A stretch of 34,560 nt of DNA from Chloroflexota bacterium (lineage in GTDB: Bacteria > Chloroflexota > Anaerolineae > DTLA01). Where the stretch lies: assembly GCA_014360805.1 (NCBI GenBank), contig JACIWU010000031.1:1-34560 (forward strand). Reading direction: 5' to 3'. How positions within the stretch are numbered: position 1 is the stretch's first letter; the number at the start of each line of letters is the position of its first letter. Both the position numbers and the translations under genes were made by a program. This document shows, piece by piece, positions 1-7,449 of the stretch. The notes beneath the pieces were generated by a model, which ran no database searches, was not told the DNA's origin, and saw only the letters and a program-made list of their open reading frames with translations.

Positions 1-52
1 TGGTGATGCCCGTCAGTTCCAGTTTGCACGGCGCGTCAGGGCAGGAATTCAT
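1..52 (-). CDS. ABC transporter ATP-binding protein, N-terminal fragment (runs off the left edge)
   Basis: Reading leftwards from an ATG at 52-50, the first 17 codons give MNSCPDAPCKLELTGIT. The KLELTGIT part has the look of the first beta strand of an ABC ATPase (the usual continuation is K-x-F/Y). The start codon lies inside the last codons of the minus-strand binding-protein remnant (stop at 38-36), so the two genes overlap by 17 bases, as is typical for adjacent ABC transporter genes. The Walker motifs would lie outside the window, so the family call rests on a few residues plus context. NMT1/THI5-type importers normally pair with an SsuB/TauB-like ATPase, which fits. It could also be a chance frame. 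Confidence 0.4.
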   Translation of the reverse strand, partial: MNSCPDAPCKLELTGIT

Positions 53-242
53 TGGTGAACGCCTTGTCGGGGTCAAAGTCGCCGGTGATGAGGCCGTTGG
101 TCTTCATCCAGTCGCCGAAGGTGCGCCACGTCTCGGCCTTCTGCACGCCCCACTTGGGCGCGTCGGCCTTGTAGCGCGGGCTGAGCCACTCCTGGCTGCG
201 GCGGATGAGTTCGGGGTCGCTTTCGGGCGCGGCCGTCGGCAT
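36..242 (-). pseudogene. C-terminal remnant of an NMT1/THI5-type ABC substrate-binding protein
   Basis: The 68-residue frame reads like the extreme C-terminus of NMT1/THI5/SsuA-family binding proteins (riboflavin- or pyrimidine-type importers). A PELIRRSQEWLSPRYK segment is followed by a WGVQKAETW-like helix, an W-x-T-NGLI segment and an AFTNEFLP end, which matches the usual last ~60 residues of that family. Family members are about 320-350 residues, so roughly 80% is missing. The same frame is closed by TAA at 248-246. Upstream of that stop (about 249-370) the frame encodes a Cys-rich stretch that does not resemble a binding protein, and the + strand gene at 450 leaves no room for the rest. 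I read this as a deletion-truncated gene. The downstream ATPase start (52-50) overlaps its end, which supports an ancestral operon. Confidence 0.6.
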
Positions 243-449
243 AGGTTACCCCTCACCGGCGCGCCGAACATCCGGCTCCGCATAACCGATGTCCAACAGC
301 GTCTTGCGGAAGTCGCCGATGCAATGGGCACCGTAGGGGAACCTAGGGCGGGCGCTCAGCGTCCTACATAGCGGGCATTCCCCACAGCAGACCTCTCATG
401 TCCGCGGTTGGAACCGATGCCTCATCATAAATAAGTAGGAGGAATTTGT

Positions 450-2096
450 ATGTACAAGACCATAGCCTACGCACTGTCGCTCATTGTTGTCCTGAGCCTG
501 CTGGTCGCGTGCGGGCCTGGGGCCTTGCCCACCGCTACGCCGCCGGCGGCGTCCGAACCGACGGACACACCCGCGCCCACCCCTGTCGGCTCCGGCTCTC
601 CTGCCTCCTTTGAGGAGCACTTTGAGGGCGACTTGGAGCGGTGGCAGCAGGGCTCGGATGTCCCGGATGACCCAGATCGTCCCGGCCAGCCGGTCGCCTG
701 GAGCATTGAGATCAGCCCGGAACAGGCCGCGGGGGGAAGATCGGCAGCGCAGTTCACGCTGGACGGCAAGATGGACGACGGCACGATCTGGCTGGCCCGC
801 GCTTTCAATGTGGCGCCGAACGCCGCGCTTCAGGTCCGACTCGCCTTTGACCTGTGGAGCGACTCGGAGAGTTTCAACACCCTGGCCAAGGTCTGCGCCT
901 ACGCAGGCCCGCGCCCCCCGGCAGCCGAGGAGGATTTTGACGTGAGTCAGGCAGCTAACAGGGTGCAAGGCTGGAAGCGTTACGAATACGCGTTCAACTT
1001 CCGGAGCGGCGCAGATGGCCAAGCCTGGGTGGCCTTTGGCATTAGCGCTGTGTGGGAAACTACGATGACCTACTATGTGGACAATGTGCGAGTTGACATT
1101 GTCCCTGCAAGCGGGTCACCCACGGATGATGTGCTTCTCGTCCTGCCGGAGTCGGCGGTGGTGCTGTCTCACCTCTCCTTGGATATGGACGGCAACGGCG
1201 CTCCCGAAAGCGTTGTCCTGGCCGGCTGGGGTGGCGGGGCTGACCGCCTGGGCTACGACTTCTTGCAGGTCTTCGTGGTTGCTTTGCCTCCGATGGGCGA
1301 GCCCTTTGTGGTTTGGCAGAGTGAACAACTGCCTACCGACCGGGCAGAGGCTCTGCAGACGCAGGACTTGACCGGCGATGGCCTGCCCGAAGTGCTGTCG
1401 GTGCAGGCCATGGGAGCCGGCGGCGAGATGCTGTATGTCCTCGGGTGGCAAGGCGGAAGGTACGGCTGGCTTTTGCCACGCGGCGGGCATTTTGACGGTG
1501 CACAGTCGTTTGGTGAGAACGGCGTGCGCGTGGAAGACAGCGATGGCGACGGCCTTACCGACATCCTGGCGAGTTATGGCCCGGCCGCCTCGCTGACCGA
1601 TGTCTACACCTGGGACGGGCAGGCTTTCGTCTATCACAAGACCCTGGGCGATGACGAGCCGACGTACCAGCGTGTAACTCTGGCAGATGCAGGGCTGTCG
1701 CTGGATGTGCCTTCCGGCTGGGTGCAGAGCAAGACAGGTGTGTGGGTTGCGCCGCAAGACGATGCCCTGCGTCTAGGTGTGGCGTGGGCCGACCTGCAAC
1801 CGCCCGTGGAGGCGGAGACTTTACTGCTCCCTCAACCTGCTCAGATTCTGGATTCGGAGCCGGCAGAACTGTCCTGGGGCAAAGGGCGGCGCTTCACCGT
1901 TGAGGTCTACGGTGAGGCCGTCCAGGGAGAAGGCAAGGCCGCGGTCAAGGCCGTGGAGACCCACGTGCTGGTCGTGATCCAGCAGGATGGCGCCCGCCGC
2001 GCCTTTGACATCTACATCAGCGCGCCCGACGCCGAGCAACTGGCAAGCCTCAGCGCCGCGCTCCAGCGCGCGCTGACATCCGCTGCGCTCCGGTGA
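450..2096 (+). CDS. Secreted lipoprotein: jelly-roll-like domain, FG-GAP-like repeats and a PsbP/DUF1795-like C-terminus
   Basis: This 548-residue protein starts with a lipoprotein signal (hydrophobic residues 5-20, lipobox LLVAC with Cys21), followed by a Pro/Thr/Ala-rich linker to about residue 50. Residues about 52-215 form a beta-rich region starting FEEHFEGDLERWQQG and ending TMTYYVDNVRVDI, as in carbohydrate-binding-like jelly rolls. Residues about 240-370 carry three acidic Asp-Gly loops (DMDGNGAPE, DLTGDGLPE, DSDGDGLTD) of the FG-GAP/VCBS calcium-binding type. The last ~150 residues begin with an L-x-VPSGW motif as in PsbP/DUF1795-like domains. The start is well supported: AGGAGG at 437-442 lies 7 bases before the ATG. 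No enzyme motif is visible, so the role is unknown; it is probably displayed on the cell surface. It stands alone between the left-edge remnant and the repeat-rich gap before phoB. Confidence 0.85.
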   Translation: MYKTIAYALSLIVVLSLLVACGPGALPTATPPAASEPTDTPAPTPVGSGSPASFEEHFEGDLERWQQGSDVPDDPDRPGQPVAWSIEISPEQAAGGRSAAQFTLDGKMDDGTIWLARAFNVAPNAALQVRLAFDLWSDSESFNTLAKVCAYAGPRPPAAEEDFDVSQAANRVQGWKRYEYAFNFRSGADGQAWVAFGISAVWETTMTYYVDNVRVDIVPASGSPTDDVLLVLPESAVVLSHLSLDMDGNGAPESVVLAGWGGGADRLGYDFLQVFVVALPPMGEPFVVWQSEQLPTDRAEALQTQDLTGDGLPEVLSVQAMGAGGEMLYVLGWQGGRYGWLLPRGGHFDGAQSFGENGVRVEDSDGDGLTDILASYGPAASLTDVYTWDGQAFVYHKTLGDDEPTYQRVTLADAGLSLDVPSGWVQSKTGVWVAPQDDALRLGVAWADLQPPVEAETLLLPQPAQILDSEPAELSWGKGRRFTVEVYGEAVQGEGKAAVKAVETHVLVVIQQDGARRAFDIYISAPDAEQLASLSAALQRALTSAALR

Positions 2097-2246
2097 TGAT
2101 GGCCGCGGGGTCTACCTGCTAAAGGGAATCGGCGGACGGATTCGGGTATGATCCACAAGCGCCCGCCTCGCGCTTCCCCGCTGATAAAAGGGCGCCGCCA
2201 GGGCAGACTGAAGCACACCGGCCGCAGGGGCGGCAGAGAGCGCGGA

Positions 2247-2268
2247 CTGACAAGTTTCCGCCGAAATG
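2247..2268 (+). repeat. Direct repeat copy 1 (with promoter-like -35/-10 spacing)
   Basis: The 22 bases match 2443-2464 exactly; weaker similarity continues about 12 bases further right. The repeat begins CTGACA and is followed after 16 bases by TATACA (2269-2274), so copy 1 resembles a promoter. The core has a TTTC-N4-GAAA dyad. Confidence 0.85.
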
Positions 2269-2286
2269 TATACACTACAGGGAATT

Positions 2287-2362
2287 CACTGCGGAGACGC
2301 GGAGAACCCGGAGGGAATTCAGTTTATCCTTCTTCATCCGCGTCCTCTGCATCTCGGCGGTG
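2287..2362. repeat. Degenerate inverted repeat of the CACCGCAGAGACGCAGAG type
   Basis: The left arm 2287-2311 (CACTGCGGAGACGCGGAG...) and the reverse complement of the right arm 2338-2362 (CACCGCCGAGATGCAGAG...) agree at about 19 of 25 positions, with a 26-base centre. Similar CACCGCAGAGACGCAGAG arms are, from memory, common in intergenic regions of many bacteria, so this may be an old non-autonomous element or REP-like repeat. It lies between the two 22-bp direct repeats. Confidence 0.6.
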
Positions 2363-2442
2363 CAACAAGACTCACCGCAGGCAGGGGACAGGTATGGAAG
2401 CCTGCCCTACGCTCTATGCGTTTCATGCTGCCGTTCATCGTT

Positions 2443-2464
2443 CTGACAAGTTTCCGCCGAAATG
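2443..2464 (+). repeat. Direct repeat copy 2
   Basis: Exact second copy of the 22 bases at 2247-2268, offset by 196 bases. It runs directly into the palindrome at 2464-2481, about 90 bases before the phoB start. Confidence 0.85.
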
Positions 2465-2481
2465 CATATGCTACCATATGC
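2464..2481. repeat. Perfect palindrome upstream of phoB
   Basis: GCATATG (2464-2470), CTAC loop, CATATGC (2475-2481). The two 7-bp arms are perfectly complementary. It lies 9 bases upstream of the -35 of the phoB promoter, a sensible position for an operator, though it may simply be part of the adjoining repeat. Confidence 0.6.
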
Positions 2482-2490
2482 GGGGGCGGG

Positions 2491-2519
2491 TTGATTGCGG
2501 GGTGCAGATGCGCTAAAAT
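2491..2519 (+). promoter_or_regulatory. Sigma-70-type promoter of phoB-phoR
   Basis: TTGATT at 2491-2496, a 17-base spacer, then TAAAAT at 2514-2519. Transcription would start near 2526, leaving a short leader with a GAGAAAGGGG ribosome-binding site just before the ATG at 2554. Confidence 0.75.
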
Positions 2520-2553
2520 ATAAGCCAGATGAAAGCGGGAGAAAGGGGTATCC

Positions 2554-3273
2554 ATGACCGAGAGTATCGGAGGGACGGTCCTTGTCGTAGAGGACGAGCC
2601 GACGCTCCTGGAGACTTTGGCGTACAATCTCACGCGCCAGGGCTATCACGTGATCACGGCATCCGATGGCATGATGGCTGTGGAGCAGGCGCGGCGCGAG
2701 CGGCCAGACGTGATCGTGCTGGACATCATGCTGCCCAAGATGGACGGCTTTGAAGTCTGCCGCACCCTGCGCAAGGAGATGAATGTCCCCATCCTGATGT
2801 TGACCGCCCGCGATGATGAGATTGACAAGGTAGTGGGGCTGGAGGTGGGCGCGGACGATTACCTTACCAAACCCTTCTCCATGCGCGAACTCCTGGCCCG
2901 TGTGAAGGCCCTGCTGAGGCGCGTGCGCCTCATCCACGAGGAAATGGCCGCGACGACCGCCGTGCCCGCTTCGGAACGACTGGTCTTTGGCGACCTCGTG
3001 CTGGATTTGTCGCGCGGTGAAGTGCGCCTGGGAGACCGAGCCATTCCGCTGAAACCGAAGGAGTACGAATTGTTGGTCTTCCTGGCCCGAAACCGCGGCA
3101 TGGCGCTGTCGCGCGACCTGATTCTGGAGCGCGTTTGGGGCTGGGATTTCGCGGGCGGAACCCGCACCGTGGATGTGCATGTGCGGTGGCTGCGGCAGAA
3201 GATTGAGCGCGACCCCGCGCAACCAACGCGAATCGTTACGGTGCGGGGCATTGGGTACCGTTTTGATGGGTAA
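2554..3273 (+). CDS. phoB: OmpR/PhoB-family response regulator of the phosphate-starvation system
   Basis: This 239-residue protein is the DNA-binding half of a two-component system and should activate the Pho regulon when phosphorylated. The receiver domain spans about residues 8-125, with acidic pocket Glu13-Asp14-Glu15, phospho-acceptor Asp57 in [11 protein letters not shown], and the conserved Thr (MLTARDDE) and Lys (YLTKPFS) switch residues. A winged-helix domain follows at about 140-238 ([16 protein letters not shown], then [13 protein letters not shown]). Length and layout are normal for PhoB/PhoP. The phoR-type kinase follows with almost no gap and pstSCAB is next, so the phosphate role is well supported by context. 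Its likely binding site is the Pho box at 5050-5088. Confidence 0.93.
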   Translation: MTESIGGTVLVVEDEPTLLETLAYNLTRQGYHVITASDGMMAVEQARRERPDVIVLDIMLPKMDGFEVCRTLRKEMNVPILMLTARDDEIDKVVGLEVGADDYLTKPFSMRELLARVKALLRRVRLIHEEMAATTAVPASERLVFGDLVLDLSRGEVRLGDRAIPLKPKEYELLVFLARNRGMALSRDLILERVWGWDFAGGTRTVDVHVRWLRQKIERDPAQPTRIVTVRGIGYRFDG

Positions 3274-3274
3274 C

Positions 3275-5053
3275 ATGTTTCACAACCTCCGCTGGCGCAT
3301 TGCCTCGCCTTATATCGCTCTGGTGCTCCTGCTCATGGCGGCCCTGACGGTGTACATGTCGGACTTTGTGCGTGGCGTGTATGTGGAAGATCTGCACGCG
3401 CAACTGTTGTCCGAGGCCCGCCTGTCTGCGGAGGCGCTGGGGGAGGTGCTTGCCCAGGGCTCCTCGGCAGCCGATCTGGATGCCATCGCGAAGCGCTGGG
3501 CGCTTCAGTTGGAGGCCCGCGTTACGATCATCGCGCCCGACGGCGTGGTGCTCGGCGATTCGCACGAAGATCGGACGCGCATGGACAATCATCTATCGCG
3601 CCCCGAAGTTCAGCAAGCGTTGGCCAGCGGGCAGGGCAGCAGCACGCGGTTTAGCGCAACGATGGGCTACGAGATGATGTACACCGCGGTGCCGGTGAGG
3701 GTGGACGAGAAGGTGGAGGCTATCGTGCGTGTGGCGCGTCCGCTGGGGATGATTGAGATTCATACGGCTAATCTGCGGCGGAGCATCTTGCTTGCGGCGC
3801 TGGTCGCTTCTGCGCTGGCGGCGCTTCTGGCGGTGCTCATCGCCGAGCGCATTGTGCGCCCGATACGTCATTTGACGCGCGAAGCGAGGCGGATGGCCGA
3901 GGGGGATCTGGGCGCGCCAGTTGTGCCGAATACCCGCGATGAAATTGGCCAACTGGGTTATGCCTTCAATCGGATGGCTGTTGAGTTGCGGGAAAAAATG
4001 GAGGCCGTGGGCGAGGAGAGGCGGCTGCTGGCCACGGTGCTTTCGCGCATGGCCGACGGCGCGATCATCACAGATGGCACCGGGCGTGTCAGGCTGATCA
4101 ACCCCGCTGCCGCACGGCTGTTGGGCACGACCGAGGAGAAGGCGGTAGGTCGCCCCTTTGCGCAGGTAGCACGGCATCACAGGCTCATTGACCTATGGCG
4201 GCGGAGCCGAGAGCGCGGCGAGGAATTGGAAGAGACCATAGAGATGTACCGCCAAGATGTCTTTCTGCGAGCCATCGTAACGCCTCTTGAAGAAGATGAG
4301 GGCGCCGGGGACACGCTGACCATAATCCAAGATCTGACTCGTGTGCGGCGGCTGGAAACCGTCCGACGCGATTTCGTCAGCAATGTCTCACACGAATTGC
4401 GCACGCCTTTGGCCTCGCTGAAGGCGCTGGTGGAAACGCTGCGCGATGGGGCGCTAGAGGACCCCAAGGCGGCGGCGCGATTCCTCAACAGCGTGGAGAC
4501 CGAGGTGGATGCGCTGACCCAGATGGTGCAGGAACTGTTGGATCTGTCGCGCGTGGAATCGGGACAGGTCCCGTTGAATCTCGTGCCCGCCGACGTCCGA
4601 GAATTGCTCCTGCAACCGGCCGAGCGGCTACGCCCTCAGGCCGAACGAGCCGGACTGACCCTCGTTGTGGAAGTGCCTTCGGATTTGCCGCGCGTCCTTG
4701 CGGATGTGGAGCGCATGCAGCAGGTGGTCATCAATTTGCTGCACAATGCGATCAAGTTCACGCCGCCAGGCGGGCGGGTAACCCTTTCTGCTGCGGTTGC
4801 TGGCGACGAAGTGGTCGTGTCGGTGCGCGACACCGGGGTTGGGATCGCCGCCGAGGACTTGCCCCGCATCTTTGAGCGGTTTTACAAGGCCGACCGCGCC
4901 CGTTCAGGCGGCGGGACCGGCCTGGGCCTCGCCATCGCGAAGCACATCGTCCAGGCGCACGGGGGGCGCATCTGGGCCGAGAGTGTGGAGGGAAGGGGCA
5001 GTACCTTCTACTTCACCCTACGGATCGCCGGGGCCCCCGACGCGAAACTTTAA
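3275..5053 (+). CDS. phoR: PhoR-type sensor histidine kinase
   Basis: A membrane sensor kinase partner of the regulator upstream, 592 residues from the ATG at 3275. Order: TM1 about 9-29, extracytoplasmic sensor about 30-168, TM2 about 169-190, HAMP about 191-245, PAS about 250-355, HisKA with phospho-acceptor His373 in FVSNVSHELRTPLAS, then a HATPase domain with N-box NLLHNAIKF (487-495), G1 box DTGVGI (519-524) and G2 box GTGLGL (547-552). HAMP-PAS-HisKA-HATPase is the usual PhoR layout. The frame stays open upstream, but MFHNLRWRIA is the natural N-terminus. An ATG at 3266, overlapping the phoB stop, is the alternative start. The stop codon overlaps the first repeat of the Pho box. Confidence 0.92.
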   Translation: MFHNLRWRIASPYIALVLLLMAALTVYMSDFVRGVYVEDLHAQLLSEARLSAEALGEVLAQGSSAADLDAIAKRWALQLEARVTIIAPDGVVLGDSHEDRTRMDNHLSRPEVQQALASGQGSSTRFSATMGYEMMYTAVPVRVDEKVEAIVRVARPLGMIEIHTANLRRSILLAALVASALAALLAVLIAERIVRPIRHLTREARRMAEGDLGAPVVPNTRDEIGQLGYAFNRMAVELREKMEAVGEERRLLATVLSRMADGAIITDGTGRVRLINPAAARLLGTTEEKAVGRPFAQVARHHRLIDLWRRSRERGEELEETIEMYRQDVFLRAIVTPLEEDEGAGDTLTIIQDLTRVRRLETVRRDFVSNVSHELRTPLASLKALVETLRDGALEDPKAAARFLNSVETEVDALTQMVQELLDLSRVESGQVPLNLVPADVRELLLQPAERLRPQAERAGLTLVVEVPSDLPRVLADVERMQQVVINLLHNAIKFTPPGGRVTLSAAVAGDEVVVSVRDTGVGIAAEDLPRIFERFYKADRARSGGGTGLGLAIAKHIVQAHGGRIWAESVEGRGSTFYFTLRIAGAPDAKL

Positions 5054-5103
5054 CAAGATGTTAACATGGTGTTGAACGGTCGTTAAACGGCGCGTGGTAG
5101 ACT
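5050..5103 (+). promoter_or_regulatory. Pho box (four 11-bp-phased TTAACA-like repeats) and pstS promoter
   Basis: TTAACA at 5050, TTAACA at 5061, TTGAAC at 5072 and TTAAAC at 5083 begin exactly 11 bases apart, so all four lie on one face of the helix. This matches the Bacillus PhoP box (TTAACA-like hexamers, 5-base spacers). A -10-like TAGACT follows at 5098-5103 with no proper -35, as expected for an activator-dependent promoter. Transcription would start near 5110, just before pstS. The first repeat overlaps the phoR stop codon. Confidence 0.9.
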
Positions 5104-5141
5104 CCTCGCTGCAAGATCAAAAAGCGAGAGGAGAAAAGACC

Positions 5142-6326
5142 ATGCGTAAAGTACTGTTCGTAACCCTTGTGTTGGCGATGCTGCTTTCGGCGTGCGGGGG
5201 CGCGCAGCCGACGACAGCACCGACCGCGGCCCCTACCACGGCGCCGGCGAACACACCGATCCCGGCGCTCACCCCCACGGCTACTCCGCTGCCGCCCGGG
5301 TCCATCCAGATCAATGGTGCGGGTGCGACGTTCCCGCTACCGGTGTACACCGAGTGGGCCTACGCCTACCAGTACGTGGACCCCGCGGTGGTAATCAACT
5401 ACCAGGGCATCGGCTCTGGCGGTGGCAAGAAGGCGATCGTTGACGGTACCGTGGACTTTGCCGGCTCCGACTCGCTCCTGAAAGACGAGGAATACCAGGC
5501 TGGCGGAGACCTGCAAATGTACCCCATGCTGGCGGGGGCAGTCGTTGTGATCTACAACATCAAGTGGGCGCAGGAGTTCCCGTCGGGAACCAAGGCGCCT
5601 GCCCTGGTGTTGGATCGGCAAACTCTGGTGGACATCTACAGCGCGAAAATCCTGAAGTGGAACGATCCCGCCATCCTTGCGCTGAATCCCGGCCTGAAGG
5701 GCTACCTGCCTGATGCGCCCATCACAGCGGTCCATCGCTCCGATGGCTCTGGCACGACTGAAATCTTCACCAAGGCGCTGTCGGCCTTCAGCGCGGAGTG
5801 GAAGAGCAGCGTCGGGGCCGGCTCGTCGGTGCAGTGGCCGGTTGACACCGCCGGCAACGGCGTGGGTGGCAAGGGTAACCAGGGTGTGGCCGCCGCAGTG
5901 CAGAACACGCCGAACTCGCTCGGCTACGTGGAACTGTCCTATGCCGTGTCCAACAAGCTGGCCTACGCCGACCTGGTCAACAAGGCCGGAAAAGCGGTCA
6001 AGGCGAACGCGAAGAGCGTGGAAGCGGCCATGGCCGACTTCGCCAATGCCTTTGATGCGAAGTTCACGGCGACCATCGTGGATGCGCCTGGTGAGGGTTC
6101 CTGGCCCATCGTTGGGTACACCTACCTGATCCTGCGCACCAAGAGCATGAAGGATTGCCTCAAGGCTCAGAAGTTGCTTGAGTACATCCGCTGGACCTTG
6201 ACCGACGCCGGCGCTGGGAAGCGGGCTGCCGAACTGGGCTATTCGGTCCTGCCCCCTGCAGTGCGCGACGCCGTACTGGCCAAACTTGGAGAGATTACGT
6301 GCGGGGGCCAGCCTGTTCTCAAGTAG
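5142..6326 (+). CDS. pstS: Phosphate ABC transporter, substrate-binding lipoprotein PstS
   Basis: A 394-residue high-affinity phosphate-binding protein. The signal peptide ends in the lipobox LLSAC (Cys18), followed by a Thr/Pro/Ala linker to about residue 53. The mature domain opens with the family motif INGAGATFPLPVYTEW, then YQGIGSGGG and DFAGSDSLL. The phosphate-binding loop HRSDGSGTTEIF is intact. The frame stays open upstream, but AGAGGAGA at 5126-5133 and the signal peptide fix the start at 5142. It is the first gene after the Pho box, heading pstSCAB. A stable stem-loop follows the gene, which should favour higher levels of this protein than of the permeases. Confidence 0.96.
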   Translation: MRKVLFVTLVLAMLLSACGGAQPTTAPTAAPTTAPANTPIPALTPTATPLPPGSIQINGAGATFPLPVYTEWAYAYQYVDPAVVINYQGIGSGGGKKAIVDGTVDFAGSDSLLKDEEYQAGGDLQMYPMLAGAVVVIYNIKWAQEFPSGTKAPALVLDRQTLVDIYSAKILKWNDPAILALNPGLKGYLPDAPITAVHRSDGSGTTEIFTKALSAFSAEWKSSVGAGSSVQWPVDTAGNGVGGKGNQGVAAAVQNTPNSLGYVELSYAVSNKLAYADLVNKAGKAVKANAKSVEAAMADFANAFDAKFTATIVDAPGEGSWPIVGYTYLILRTKSMKDCLKAQKLLEYIRWTLTDAGAGKRAAELGYSVLPPAVRDAVLAKLGEITCGGQPVLK

Positions 6327-6354
6327 CCCTTCATCATCAACTGGCACCCGACCT

Positions 6355-6384
6355 GGGAGAGCCCGACTCGCTTCGGGCTCTCCC
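6355..6384 (+). terminator. Strong stem-loop between pstS and pstC (partial terminator or mRNA stabiliser)
   Basis: A perfect 12-bp stem (GGGAGAGCCCGA at 6355-6366 with its complement at 6373-6384) and a 6-base loop. No T-run follows, so it is not a full intrinsic terminator. It more likely protects the 3' end of pstS mRNA or slows read-through into pstC. Confidence 0.75.
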
Positions 6385-6441
6385 GGTGCTTGAAACTCGC
6401 ACCGAACCGCCTGCAGATTCATCGGAAGGAAGACAGGTTCA

Positions 6442-7449
6442 ATGTTTGCTCAGTTCAAGACCCTTCTTGCATCTCCTAGTCCTGCCTGGCTTAAGCGACT
6501 TTACGGCCATGGCGACCCGATTTGGAAACTTTTGCTGATCCTCGGTTCAGTGCTGGTGGCGGTGTTGATCATCGCCATTGGCTGGATGCTTTGGAATCAA
6601 TCGGCTGATGCCCGCGCCGAGTTCGGTTGGGGATTTCTTCTGCCGACTTTGGATGCCCGTTGGGACCCTGTTGCGGACAGTTTTCGGGCTTGGCCGTTTG
6701 TTTATGGCACGTTGGTAACGTCTTTGGTCGCGATTTTGCTGGCAGTGCCCATGAGCGTGGGCGTTGCGATCTTTCTGGCTGAACTTTGTCCCTCATGGCT
6801 TCGCCTTCCGTTGAACTGGATGATAGAGTTGCTCGCTGCCATTCCCAGCGTAGTGTACGGACTGTGGGGCATCTTCGTGTTTCTGCCGAAGACCGTGCCG
6901 CTTGTGGGAGGCGTGCTGTCCAAGACGCTTGGCCAGATTCCGGTGCTGAGCACGCTGTTCGCCGGCCCGGTGCCGCAGAGTGGCGCCTCTCGGTTGGGGG
7001 CGGCCTTCATCCTTACCATCATGATCATGCCAACCATCACGGCGGTAACCCGCGATGTGTTGCTCTCCATTCCCAACAGTCAGCGCGAGGCGTCCCTGGC
7101 GCTTGGCTCTACCAAATGGGAGGCCATTTGGAGAGTGCTGCTCCCCTACGGCCTTTCGGGCATTCTGGGAGCAGTTCTCCTGGGCCTGGGCCGCGCCCTG
7201 GGCGAGACGATGGCGGTAACGATGGTCATCGGCAATTCCATCACCGCGAGGCCGACCCTGCTGTCTCCGGGCTACACCATGGCCAGTGTCATCGCCAACG
7301 AATTCGCCGAAGCCGTCTCCAAACTGCACAGCCAGGTGCTGATTGAAATCGGCCTTGTGCTGTTCTTCTTGACGCTTGTGCTAAACGTGGCCGCAAGGTT
7401 TCTCGTGTGGAGTGTGGCGCGGCGGACGTCGTGTGAGGTGCGTCTATGA
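6442..7449 (+). CDS. pstC: Phosphate ABC transporter permease PstC
   Basis: One of the two membrane subunits of the Pst importer, 335 residues. A cytoplasmic N-terminus is followed by a first transmembrane helix at about 29-50 (LLILGSVLVAVLIIAIGWML), a periplasmic loop with the DARWDPVADSFRAWPFVYGT segment, and five further helices. The ABC-coupling (EAA) region is [29 protein letters not shown], and GRALGETMAVTMVIGN is the PstC hallmark. The start has GGAAGGAAG upstream at 6424-6432. It overlaps pstA by four bases (ATGA), indicating translational coupling. Confidence 0.95.
   Translation: MFAQFKTLLASPSPAWLKRLYGHGDPIWKLLLILGSVLVAVLIIAIGWMLWNQSADARAEFGWGFLLPTLDARWDPVADSFRAWPFVYGTLVTSLVAILLAVPMSVGVAIFLAELCPSWLRLPLNWMIELLAAIPSVVYGLWGIFVFLPKTVPLVGGVLSKTLGQIPVLSTLFAGPVPQSGASRLGAAFILTIMIMPTITAVTRDVLLSIPNSQREASLALGSTKWEAIWRVLLPYGLSGILGAVLLGLGRALGETMAVTMVIGNSITARPTLLSPGYTMASVIANEFAEAVSKLHSQVLIEIGLVLFFLTLVLNVAARFLVWSVARRTSCEVRL

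Larger units (their letters stand above)
2097..2553. other. 457-base intergenic stretch with repeats and the phoB promoter
   Basis: No convincing gene lies here; short open frames on both strands have no family resemblance. The stretch holds two copies of a 22-bp direct repeat, a degenerate inverted repeat between them, a small perfect palindrome and a sigma-70-type promoter, each listed separately. Bases 2097-2246 show nothing recognisable. Confidence 0.7.

Noticed and set aside
2247-2464. CRISPR-like array
   Set aside because: Only two copies of the 22-mer, 174 bases apart, with no regular spacers and no cas genes.
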